Below are positions 33,423-43,221 of a stretch of DNA of 64,000 nucleotides, piece after piece. Source of the DNA: Tamarix chinensis (taxonomy: Eukaryota; Streptophyta; Magnoliopsida; Caryophyllales; Tamaricaceae); the NCBI GenBank assembly GCA_030549775.1, contig CM060175.1, forward strand, positions 9,012,455 through 9,076,454, read 5' to 3'. The notes beneath the pieces were generated by a model. It saw only the letters and a list, made by a program, of their open reading frames with translations. It had not been told where the DNA came from and searched no databases. The translations under genes were made by a program, and so were the position numbers. How positions within the stretch are numbered: the first letter of the stretch is position 1; every line of letters starts with the position of its first letter.

Positions 33423-34786
33423 GGAGTGTATAAAATGTATAAAAATATGTGTCCATCATATTTTGTGATTTTGAATCGAAAAAACCCTTATCAGATTATA
33501 TCTGGTGAAGCTCCATCTTATGATAATTTGATAGTCTTTGGATGCTTGTGTTATGCCCATGAAAAGCAAAGTGATAAATTTTCTAGTTATAGTAGACAAT
33601 GCATTTTTGTTAGATATCCTTTAGGAAATGAAGCATGGATATTGTATGACTTAGAGATAGGAGACTACTTTGTCTCTCAAGATGTTATTTTTGCATAATA
33701 GGAATTTCCTTGAGTAGAGATGAAATATGACTCTCCTAAGCCTCATGTTCATAGTGCAAGTGCACCTAATACTTGGGAAGTTGAGGTTAGAGCTAAAGAG
33801 GATAATTATGTTAGTGTTTAGCATAATAGTATGAAGTGCGCTAGTATTGATAAAGTGGTTAAGAAGGCAAATGACTAAATTAGTAATGATGATAGAGAAA
33901 ATATTGGGGATGGAGCACCCGAGTTAGAAGTGAGGGGGTGTGGAAGTTGATGTTACTAATCAAGTTAATGTTGTAAATAAAAATGGAAGTAGTGATATTC
34001 CTTTGGGTTAAGACCATCAGATTAAGAAGCCCTCTACACAGTTGAGAGATTTTGTGACTAATATAATTCAAAAAATGATTCCCACATCATCATGTTCACT
34101 TACTCAATCACATATCTTAGGTATTTGCTATATTATAGCATATTATTTGAATTGTAACAAATTTCCCCCCTATGATATTGTACATTTTTTGTGGCTATAA
34201 CTATAGGGACATAACTAGAATGTTATGTTGAAGTTGTTAAATATGATAAATGAAGGAAGCCTATGTGAGAGGAAATAAAAGCACTTGAGGATAATCATAC
34301 TTGGATTATTGAGACCTTACCTATAAGGAAGAAAGGAATTTGATGTAAATGGGTGTACAAAATAAAGTATCACTCTGATGGATCAATTAGAAGACACAAT
34401 ACTTGATTGGTAATCATTAGAAACAATTAAGTTGGAGGTATTGATTATAAAAAGACTTTTGATATTGTAGCTAAAATGATAATTGTACGAGGATTTTTTT
34501 TATTGGGTAGTGGCTCAAAATTAAGAAGTGCATAAAATGGATATGCATAGCATCATTCTACATAGTGATCTACAAGAAGAAGTTTTTATGCAACTACCCC
34601 TCGTTTTCATGCTAATAGTCTAAGGAAAGTTTGTAAGCTTCACAAGGCCTTATATGGATTATGTCAATCATTGAGGTGTTGGTTTGCTAAATTAAATGGC
34701 ACTTTGAAGAGGTATCCATTTAAGAAATCTTATTAATATTTTTCATTATTCACCCTATAACATAATAAAGTGTAGGTGAATGTCAC
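33423..34786 (+). pseudogene. Ty1/copia integrase C-terminal and reverse transcriptase N-terminal remnant
   Basis: The open piece 33426-33698 encodes NRKNPYQIISGEAPSYDNLIVFGCLCYAH, then SRQCIFVRYPLGNEAWILYDLEIGDYFVSQDVIFA. This is the conserved end of copia integrase (TPYEILFGKxPxYxHLRVFGCLCYA, RCVFVGYPxGxKGWKVYDL, FVSRDVxF). After a hinge, frames near 34255-34700 give EEIKALEDNHTWIIETLP, CKWVYKIKYHSDGSI, YKKTFDIVAKM and LQEEVFMQLP, the first half of the copia RT. The reading ends where the giant LTR starts at 34787, before the YVDD box. Together with 26215-27156 it forms one element. Confidence 0.88.
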
Positions 34787-35182
34787 TGTAATACCCCAAA
34801 TTTAACCTAACCCTAATCCCAAATGTTTAATATTTGAACATTACGCTTATTCTTTAATTATAATTTTAAACCCAATCCTCGTTTTACACTTATTTTTTCC
34901 TTTTGTACCTTTTTCTTTCTCCTTTTCTTCTTATCCTTCTCGACCTTCTTCTCCTTCTGCCCTTGCTTGTTTTTCTTTTCCTTCCCTAACCATATCCCAA
35001 CTATCAAGATTTCACCCTGCAGCTTACCTAAGATTACCTCATCACCACCATCACCTTCTATATCTCTTGGTATATGTTGCATGGAAAGTTTTCCCAAAAT
35101 CATCCCCTAATCATGTTATTCCCATACCCCCTCTACCTCACTATATGTTGTCTCAACTTCTCACACCACCACCACACTCTTC

Positions 35183-35192
35183 TATATATATA
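35183..35192 (+). promoter_or_regulatory. LTR TATA box
   Basis: TATATATATG lies about 400 bases inside the LTR in sense orientation, after a pyrimidine-rich segment, in the same relative layout as at 28843-28851. Confidence 0.45.
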
Positions 35193-35513
35193 TGTAAAAG
35201 TTGCATGGTTGTGTAACACTAGACCAAGAGAAAATATCACGCACAACCAGGCGGTCCAAAGGTTACACAACCGTGTAGAAGGAGATTTTAAGTGTTGCAT
35301 GGTTATGCATAGGTCGTGCACTATGCAAAAGTGCAATGGACAAGGGAAAGAAGAAGGAAAAAGAGGTGGTGGTCGACGAAGATGGTTGGCGACAGTATTT
35401 GGGAAGGTTGGGGTGACCTTAGTGATCGATCCACCGGCTAATGGGTGGCGAGTGGCGGCAGAGGTAGTGCAAGGTGGTGGAATGGTGGTGCACGGACCAA
35501 GAATAGGGAAAGA

Positions 35514-35514
<1 letters not shown>

Positions 35515-35584
<70 letters not shown>

Positions 35585-35585
35585 A

Positions 35586-35643
<58 letters not shown>
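35515..35643. repeat. (ATG)n microsatellite
   Basis: About 129 bases of GAT/ATG trinucleotide repeat with a single interruption (ATAATG near 35582). It sits downstream of the LTR TATA box. The poly-Met, poly-Ile and poly-Ser frames on both strands are artefacts. Confidence 0.98.
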
Positions 35644-35644
<1 letters not shown>

Positions 35645-35751
35645 AAAAGAGAGGGAAGAAAGGAGAAGGAAGAGGGAGTGCATGGGTAGTGTTTTGAACA
35701 CAAAATGATAGAATGGAGGTAAAACAAAGAGAAGGGAAGAAGAGTGTGTAC

Positions 35752-35800
35752 TATGTATGTATGTATGTATGTATGTATACACACACACACACATGTGTGT
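35752..35800. repeat. (TATG)n followed by (AC)n and (TG)n microsatellites
   Basis: About seven TATG units run into eight CA units and then ATGTGTGTGTG, creating a short self-complementary stretch (ACACAC...GTGTGT) at 35779-35803. Confidence 0.95.
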
Positions 35801-37324
35801 GTGCATGTGTGGTGTGAATCGAGGAAGAAGAACAAGAATAGGGGGTGTGCGACGATGATGATGGTGATGGTGCAACTACAAGGTGGTGATGAAGATGATG
35901 GTTATATAGGATGGTGAAGATCAGGGTAGTAGCTACAGGGTGAGAGTGGTGAGGGTTGAAGGTATGTGTTGCATAAGGATAAAGGGAATAGAAGGAAGAA
36001 GAGTGGCAGGGTGTGCACATGGGCGTGTAGGTCTACAAAGATGGAAGAAGGAGAAGAAGAAGGAGAAAGGTGATAGATGATGGGTGATGAGTGATGGGTG
36101 ATAGTGTAAGTGAGGGTGCAATTTGAAAGTACAAGTTGCAACAATTTCAAATGTGTGCAGTTTAAGGTTGATGGAAGGAGGAGAATAAGGAAAGAAAAGA
36201 AAAAGGAGAAAGAAAAGGAAAAAGAGAAGTGTTGGGGGATTAGTTTTGGGTGATTTTGGATTAGCCATAAATAATTAGGATTAGTGAAAATTTTAGCAGG
36301 TTTTGATTTATGTTTACGAATTACAGTTTATCCGAATCAAGGTTTCGGATTCGGTTAAAGTATTGGGATTAAGGGATTGAGTTAAGGCTAAAAATAAGAT
36401 TTCTTAATATTAGAATCAAATTAGGGCATTAATAATGTGGGATTATGTTAAGTAAATATTTGGAGTATTATAATATGATACTTATCCTAATAAGTATAAA
36501 AAATGTGTATTATGTATTGTTGAGCATGAGATTATATGTTTCTGGATGAATTAGATAAGCTAGCTGGGTTTTATATGTCAAATCATAATTGAGGGCAAAA
36601 TGATCATTTGACTTATCTAAAAATTTAATTGCATAATAAATAATTTAACTATTATTTTTAGCCTTTTCATGACAAATTTATGAATAAAATGGAATTAGTA
36701 ATTTAAAAGGACGATAGTATGGTAATTTTGGTCTTAGGGACATTTTGAATATTTTTGGCTTAATGCACTTAAATATGAATAATTGAGTCTAGGACGGCCT
36801 TAGTATATTTTTACAATTGACCTTGGTAATGATTTTGTTTATAGTTATCTTGAATAAAAAAAGAAATGAGTAAAATGGTTAAGTATGAAATTGGATCTAT
36901 GTTATTAATGTACAATTTGGTGGTCGCCTTAATAAAATACTAATATTTAAAGTAAAAGAGCTCAATATCGGGAATGGTGATTCTTTAGAGGTTGTTATCA
37001 TAAAGATATGGTTTAGCCCACAGTTATTTATGGATTTTTGCTAATGTACCTTAGTGCCTTAGCCAGGCCCTATATCTTATTCTATTTAGCTCTATGGAGT
37101 TATAGAATGTATGTATACTTATAGATTTAGTGTCCTTGTCGGTAGGGTATTGTATTACCTTTATATACTAATGCGACTAGGGTACATTTGTGTCATTAGG
37201 TTGATAGTCAATATAATACTATTTTATCTTAGGAAATGGTATGATCAAAGAACCTTAGTGTTTTTGAATTGATTTGATCCCCCCTCGAGTAAGTAAAAAA
37301 TGAAAATGATTGATGGAATATTGG

Positions 37325-37450
37325 ATTGGTCGGTAGTAGCCTTTGTGCCTACTTGTAGTTCAGTTGCAGCCTTCGTGCCTTCCTGTAGTTTGGTAGCAGC
37401 TTAAGTCCCTGCCTTTGTTTTGGTAGTAGTCTTTAGGTCTACCTGTGATG
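37325..37450 (+). repeat. Tandem repeats related to those of the sister LTR
   Basis: Four diverged units of about 30-35 bases contain GGTAGTAGCCTTTGTGCCTA-like words. These are the reverse complement of the AGGTAGGCACGAAGGCTGCT repeats at 40255-40485. This pins the opposite orientations of the two LTRs. Confidence 0.8.
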
Positions 37451-38196
37451 TTATGGATTTTTATTGGAGATGATAATGAGATATGTAAATGTTTATATTA
37501 TTATGGTTTGGACTGATGTTGTTTTTAGTTACACTTCTGAGAGCATTCATTAGATGTTTGTTTGGTAAGTTTTAGTTATTCCAAATAAATGAGTATGAAT
37601 AGTATATAGCCTTAATGGTATTTGATTATCTGAGTGATTATTGTAAATCAATCCTTGTATATATATTTAAATATCTTTTACCATGATTTGTTGTATGCTT
37701 TGAATGTATTTCATGCTAGTTTTTTCATTTTAGCATTGTATAATGATTGTTCAGCACTGTTATACTAAAGGGTTCATTTTGTAAGCCCATGCCTATTTAA
37801 TGGGTAGTGGACCTTGTAGGACAGCTTCCGAGTTAAGTTGAAAGCTTGTACTTCTGATCGAGAGTATGACTATTCAATGTCCTTTTTGATATCTTTAATG
37901 TCAGTTATTTGTTGGACTCTCATGTCTACTTGTATTTTCCCTCTTTAAGGTTGTAACTGCAAATATTGTTTATTTTCAAAACGATATATATCTATTTTCT
38001 CTCTAATTTGAATATTGCAATGATATTATTAATTTAAGCGGAGTTATGATTTCAGTCTTAATACTTGATATAAAAATAGTAGAGATAACCAAACTTATAT
38101 CCAGTATGGCGATAACACCCTTCATTTTTATCGTTTTAACTTCTACGTGTAACTCTTTGAACAAAATTTTTAAATTCTAAAAATGGGGGTGTTATA

Positions 38197-38762
38197 GTTT
38201 ATTTCTAGTTCTATATATATTTAAACAATAAGTAATTTTCATATTTAAATTATTAAAATTTTGAGATTTTTTTTTATTTAATATTTCACTGTTTTGATTC
38301 CATGTATATATTTTAACATTATGTATTTTATAGTAATATATTATATCAAATGTATACCGCTAAAAGCATAATTTTTTAATTTCATATTTTATAAATAAAT
38401 ACATGAATTGGCAAACAAATTATAATGTTAGATTGTTATAATATGTCACGATGTATTTATTATGATTAAATCATTTATAATTTAAGAAATTTCAAATAGT
38501 TATATATTTTATTTTGTATTTTATGTCTAGATCTATATATGTTTTAATGCAATATACATTATAATATATATATATATATATATATCAAACGGTAGGCATA
38601 GATTAGGCAAATAGGTTGTCAATTAAAAATAATAATAAATAAAGGATCTAGGTCAGTCAATGCACTTGGCATGGATCAAACAAATAGGCACGACCTTCAG
38701 GTGATCTAGTTTGTTGATTTGAGGGACAAGCACCGTCCTTTTTTCAAGTTTCAAATCAACAC
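38197..38762. other. AT-rich spacer without gene
   Basis: Lies between the LTR and the MULE. It contains an (AT)n run at 38565-38584. The copia RT that should continue here was not found. Confidence 0.4.
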
Positions 38763-38771
38763 TATTGAAAT

Positions 38772-38968
38772 AGAGCAAAATGTATATTAAGGACTAAACA
38801 TTTGTGGGTCGTTCCAATAAAGGAACCAACGTTTTTTATTTTCTAATTCAAGAACATATGTTGAGACTTTTATCCGAATAAGGAACTACCGCCAAATACT
38901 TGACAGAGCTTGCCAAAAAATATTAAAATATTATTATTTTTTGTATTTTACACTATGTAATATACTTA
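38772..38968 (+). repeat. MULE left terminal inverted repeat
   Basis: The stretch starting AGAGCAAAATGTATATTAAG is the inverted partner of 49113-49309, with scattered mismatches. Shared words include GTATATTAAGGACTAAA, CCAATAAAGGAAC, GAATAAGGAACTACCG and AATATTAAAATATTATT. The transposase would bind here and the promoter of the plus-strand gene probably begins within it. Confidence 0.92.
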
Positions 38969-39385
38969 GTATAATAGTATTATTATTTTTAAACTGAATG
39001 AAACAAACTTTGAAGTGTTTAATCTCATAAAACCAAATAGAAAAAAAAGTTACAGATGATATTTTCGTCTGCGAGAGAGGGAGCGAGAACCAGAGGTTGC
39101 GCTTCGTTGTGGATCGTTGAGTAGGTAGTCTCCATGTTCTTACTTCTTCTTCTGTACTAGCGCTTCTTTTCGATCGTTTCATACTATTCTCTTTCTTCCT
39201 TTTTCATTTTCGTTTCATTCTCTATAGCCATGGGGAAGAGGAAGACACAAAATACAGTTCGTCTTCAAACTTGCACATCCATGGGGAAGAGAAAGACGCG
39301 AAGTGCAGTTCCTTCCAACCCAAACATAGTCATCCATGAGGAAGATGATAGGTAAGTTTTTTGAAGTGCTTTACAGTGTTTCATA

Positions 39386-39390
39386 CTCTA
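39386..39390. repeat. Target-site duplication CTCTA, left copy
   Basis: CTCTA precedes TGTAACACCCC at 39391 and recurs at 43217-43221 after ATTACA. Perfect 5-bp duplication. Confidence 0.9.
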
Positions 39391-40254
39391 TGTAACACCC
39401 CAAAATTTACAACTGAAAAATTTCGTTTACAGAGTTAAGTGCGGAAGCTAAAACAATAAAAACAAGGGGTGTTACCGCCACACTTGGTACAAGTCTGGTT
39501 CCCTCTACCATTCTCGTACCCAGTGCTGAGGCTAAAATCATTAATCCGCTTAAATTAATATCATGATTACAGAAATTGGGATAGAGAGAATGTTAGATAA
39601 ATACTACTAATTGAAAACGACATTAGCAGTTTACGAAACTCGAGAGAGAAATTACAGTAGGACACAAGGGTCCAAATACAACCGGAATAAGACGACAAAA
39701 GAAACACCGGATAGTCCTACGCTCCCAAATCCGAACTATTAGCATTTGACTGAGCTCAGAGGCTAACCTGCAAAGTCCACTGCCCATTGAATAGGCAGGG
39801 GCCCACGAAAATGAACCCTTCAGTACTACGGTACTGAGCAACCCTTTATACCAAACTAATACGATAAATCAGCATGGAACACATGCAAGGCATACATTTA
39901 ACATAGTATAAGATATATACATATAAATACGACGAATGAGATACAGTAATCACTCAGATGATCAATTTCTATCAAGGTCACGTACTACTCATTTTTATTT
40001 ATCTGAAACAGCCAAACTAATTATTAAACCTCCCAGAAATACTCTCTGAGTAATAATTAAAACCCAACTTCAGCATAATTCACGTCTCAGCATAAATTCC
40101 CAAACAATCACGTACATCGCAGGTATAATTTACTAAGATTCATATCATCCCAGACATACTTACAGGTACAGCATAATAAATATGTAACGTCACAGGTAAA
40201 CTTACAGACACAGCATAATAAGATCCATAATATCACGGGTATGCTCACAGACAT

Positions 40255-40680
40255 AAAATCAACACAGGTAGGCACAAAGACCGCTACCAAAACCTCAGGT
40301 AGGCATGAAGGCTGCTACCGAAACCTCAGGTAGGCACAAAGGCTACTACCGAAAACACAGAAAACCTCAGGTAGGCACGAAGGCTACCGAAACCTCAGGT
40401 AGGCACGAAGGCTACTACTGAACCACAGGTAGGCACGAAGGCTGCTACCGAAACCTCAGGTAGGCACGAAGGCTGCTACCGAACAATCCAAAAATCATTA
40501 ATTCCATTTTTATTTATTTTCTCGAGGGGAGATCAATCAACCTGAAGACACAAAGGTACTCCAGTCATACCGGCGCAACAAGGCGACACAGTATCCTACC
40601 GACTATCAACCCAAGGACGCAAAGGTACCCTGGTCGCACTGGTACACGAAGGTAACACAGTACCCTACCGACAAGGACAC
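40255..40680 (-). repeat. Tandem repeats with AGGTAGGCACGAAGGCTGCT units
   Basis: Seven or eight units of about 30 bases (CTCAGGTAGGCACGAAGGCTGCTACCGAA-like, lengths varying) run from 40262 to 40480. About two units of about 65 bases containing CACAGTACCCTACCGAC and CAAAGGTACCCTGG follow (40550-40680). Diverged reverse copies occur at 37120-37450. Confidence 0.88.
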
Positions 40681-41919
40681 CTAATCCATAAGTATGCATA
40701 CCCCCTATTAGTCCGCAGAACAGAATAGAGTAAGATGTAGGGCCTGACTGAGGCACTAAGGCACACCAGCAAAAATCCATATCAACCGTGGGCTAAACCA
40801 CGTCCTTAGGGTAGCGATCCCTAGGAGCCACCATTCCCGATCTCGAGGTCTTTCACTTTAAATATTAGTATTTTATTAATGTGACCACGAAATCGCATAG
40901 AATACAGATAAATTAAATTCTCAGACTTAACCGCTCTTACTTATTTCCAATCATTCGAGACAAGAATAATCCATGTCAATTTTGAAGCCAACATTTAAAA
41001 TATACTAAGGCCATCCTAGGCTCAATTATTCACATCCGGATACTTTAGGTCAAAAAGATAAAAATACCCCTCAGACTAAAAATTCCCAGATTATTATCTA
41101 TTTAAAAACTAATTCTATTTTAATTTATTCACTTACCATGAAAAGGCTAAAACGCCATAAATAAATTATTAATTACACACTTTTAAATTATCAGATATGT
41201 CAAATGACTATTTTGCCCTTATACGTAATTTTACACATAAAATCATTTTCCACACCTTTAATCCATCCAAAATACATAATCACGTACTCAACAACAAATA
41301 ATACATATTAGATATGATTTTCAAGATAAACATCATAATACATAAAAATGACTAAATTGCCCCTACGGCACACATCCATAATTAATTATTCCATAATTAT
41401 TTCTAAGCATGCTCAAGCTATTATTCTATACATAATTATCATACAAATTATTTTTCCATCAATAGAATCATTTTAAAACATACTTTCATACCCGGCATAA
41501 TTTATATCATATAACATGCTCGTTTTATCTGTTTTCATAATAACGATAATTAACACATAATTATATCAAGTAAATCATGCTTAACATATTTCATCAACCA
41601 AAAACCCTAATGTGCTATCACGCAATATTTATAATTTTAGTAAGATATAACGGTTACCTGAATTCCAGCAAAAACGCAAAAATAGCGGTATCCTACTAAA
41701 TTTATCGGATCCCGCTAATCAACTTTTCGTACCTAAAAATAATACCAAAATTATTAAATTAATATCTATCAAGGAAAATAATAATTATAATATAAAAATA
41801 TATATTTTTTGAAAAATACTAAAATACCCTTACACTTAAAATGGGTATCAATAATATATATATATATACCTTCTTTTTCTTTTTCTTTTTTTTTTATATA
41901 TACACACAACTCACGCTGC

Positions 41920-42700
41920 ATGCAGCGTGGGTCATGCGGCGAAGGAACAAGGAAGGGGGGTTAGGCTTGGGGCTGGCTGCGGGCGGTGGTTCAATGGTAG
42001 CTGGCTGCTGGAGATTGGTGGCTGGGCTGGAAATATTGCCGGGGCTGCTGGATGCGAAGGTGACGGGCTGCGACGGGCGAGAGGGTGGCTGGGTTGGGGG
42101 TGCTGCACTGGACGAGAGGGTGGTGCAGGGTGGCGGCTGGGTTGGCTGCGGTGAGGGAGGAGTGGCTCGCTGGCGGTTGACTGCTGCGGCCTGGGTTCTG
42201 CGATGGGTTGCGCTGGTGGTGTGCTGCGGGCTGGTGTTCAGGGGCTGCATGCGATGGATTATAGTGCAGAGGCTGCGGGATGGGTGATGGTGGATGGTTG
42301 CTGTGCGGTGAGGGAGCTGGGAGTAGGGGCTGTCGAGGGTGGCTGGGCTGCGTGGCTGTTGGTGCTGCTCGGGAGAGAAACAGGGGCTTCGATGGGCTGC
42401 TGGATGCACGGAGCAGGGGGCGTATGTGTGTTATGTGCAGGGCAAAACCAACGAAATAGGGAGAGGAATGTGCGACGGGGAGACAGGAAGAAAAGGAAGA
42501 AAGAGAGAAGGTGCAGAGAGGGGTTGTTTGGGGTGAAGTATTCGAACAAAAATAAAGGGAAGGAGGGGTGCTGTTGGTGATCGATGGTGATCGAAAATGG
42601 AGGGGAGCAGAGAGAGAGCTGCGATGGGGTGCTGTGCGTGTGTGTCTGAAATGAAAGGGGGGGGCTGTTTGGGTTGGTCGGTGATGGTTCCGTGTGCGTG
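41920..42700 (-). promoter_or_regulatory. GC-rich segment of the LTR
   Basis: About 780 bases are rich in GGCTGCTGG words and CG dinucleotides on the plus strand, against AT-rich surroundings. In sense orientation it lies 500-1300 bases from the LTR 5' end, like 28250-28800. Long frames here (up to 238 codons of His/Pro/Ser/Thr) are composition artefacts. Confidence 0.5.
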
Positions 42701-43216
42701 TGTACATGTCTATAAATTATCGACGGAACGGAGAGTTGGGTGGAGTGTATATGTGTGTATAAAATGTACGGACGGGACAAGAAAATCTTTCCGAGAAATA
42801 TTCGGATAAGTCAGAGGGTAGAGTAGAGTTTATTTATTTAATTTTAAATTTAATTTAGATAGATTAAAATATCAGATAAAAATAGTTCGAAAAAAATTAT
42901 TAGAATTTGGGTAAATTTAAAAATAGTCGGAAAGAGTAAAATAATCGAGAATAATTTTTAAGAAATTATTTTCGGTTACGGATCAAAATATTATTAATAA
43001 AATAATTTAAAATAGGATTTATGGGTAAAAATTAGGATTAATTTAAATAGCCTAATCTCCATCAAAATTTTAAACTAATTAAATTTATAATTAAACCGTT
43101 GAAATAATACGAAAAAAATAATAACACTTTTAAGATTAAGCCCTCTAAAATAATAATTATAAATAATTATACGATTATAAATTTATAACTACGGTTTTGA
43201 AAAACGGGGTATTACA

Positions 43217-43221
43217 CTCTA
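43217..43221. repeat. Target-site duplication CTCTA, right copy
   Basis: Right partner of 39386-39390. Confidence 0.9.

Larger units (their letters stand above)
34787..38196 (+). mobile_element. Giant LTR (3,410 bp) of the same family inserted in the copia RT
   Basis: Begins TGTAATACCCC and ends GGGGGTGTTATA, deaminated forms of the family termini. The conserved block lies at 36929-36965 and a GGGAATGGTG stretch follows, as in the sister LTR read in reverse. GC-bearing repeats at 37325-37450 match in reverse those at 40255-40485, giving sense = plus. The left flank is in-frame copia RT. The right flank is not recognisable copia, and the flanking pentamers GTCAC and GTTTA do not match. So it is either a solo LTR with a deleted flank or part of a rearranged element. 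Confidence 0.75.
39391..43216 (-). mobile_element. Solo giant LTR (3,826 bp) in intron 1 of the MULE transposase
   Basis: Runs from TGTAACACCCC to CGGGGTATTACA with CTCTA on both flanks and no internal genes, so it is a solo LTR. Its first 160 bases are the reverse complement of the 3' end of the LTR at 27810, and the conserved block lies at 40848-40880, so sense is minus. A GC-rich, G-biased segment (41920-42700) lies near the sense 5' end. Private repeats fill 40255-40680. Because it sits between the exon 1 donor (39352) and exon 2 (about 43575), it need not have disrupted coding when it landed. Confidence 0.9.

Noticed and set aside
35419..36268. Open frames with poly-Ser, poly-Ile and poly-Met
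   Set aside because: Translations of the ATG microsatellite and flanking simple repeats inside an LTR.
38565..38584. (AT)n run as a possible regulatory element
   Set aside because: A simple dinucleotide repeat next to the MULE with no gene start nearby.
41841..42809. Set of GC-rich frames up to 238 codons on both strands
   Set aside because: Composition-driven frames in the GC-rich LTR segment; His/Pro/Thr low complexity on one strand, Gly/Trp on the other.
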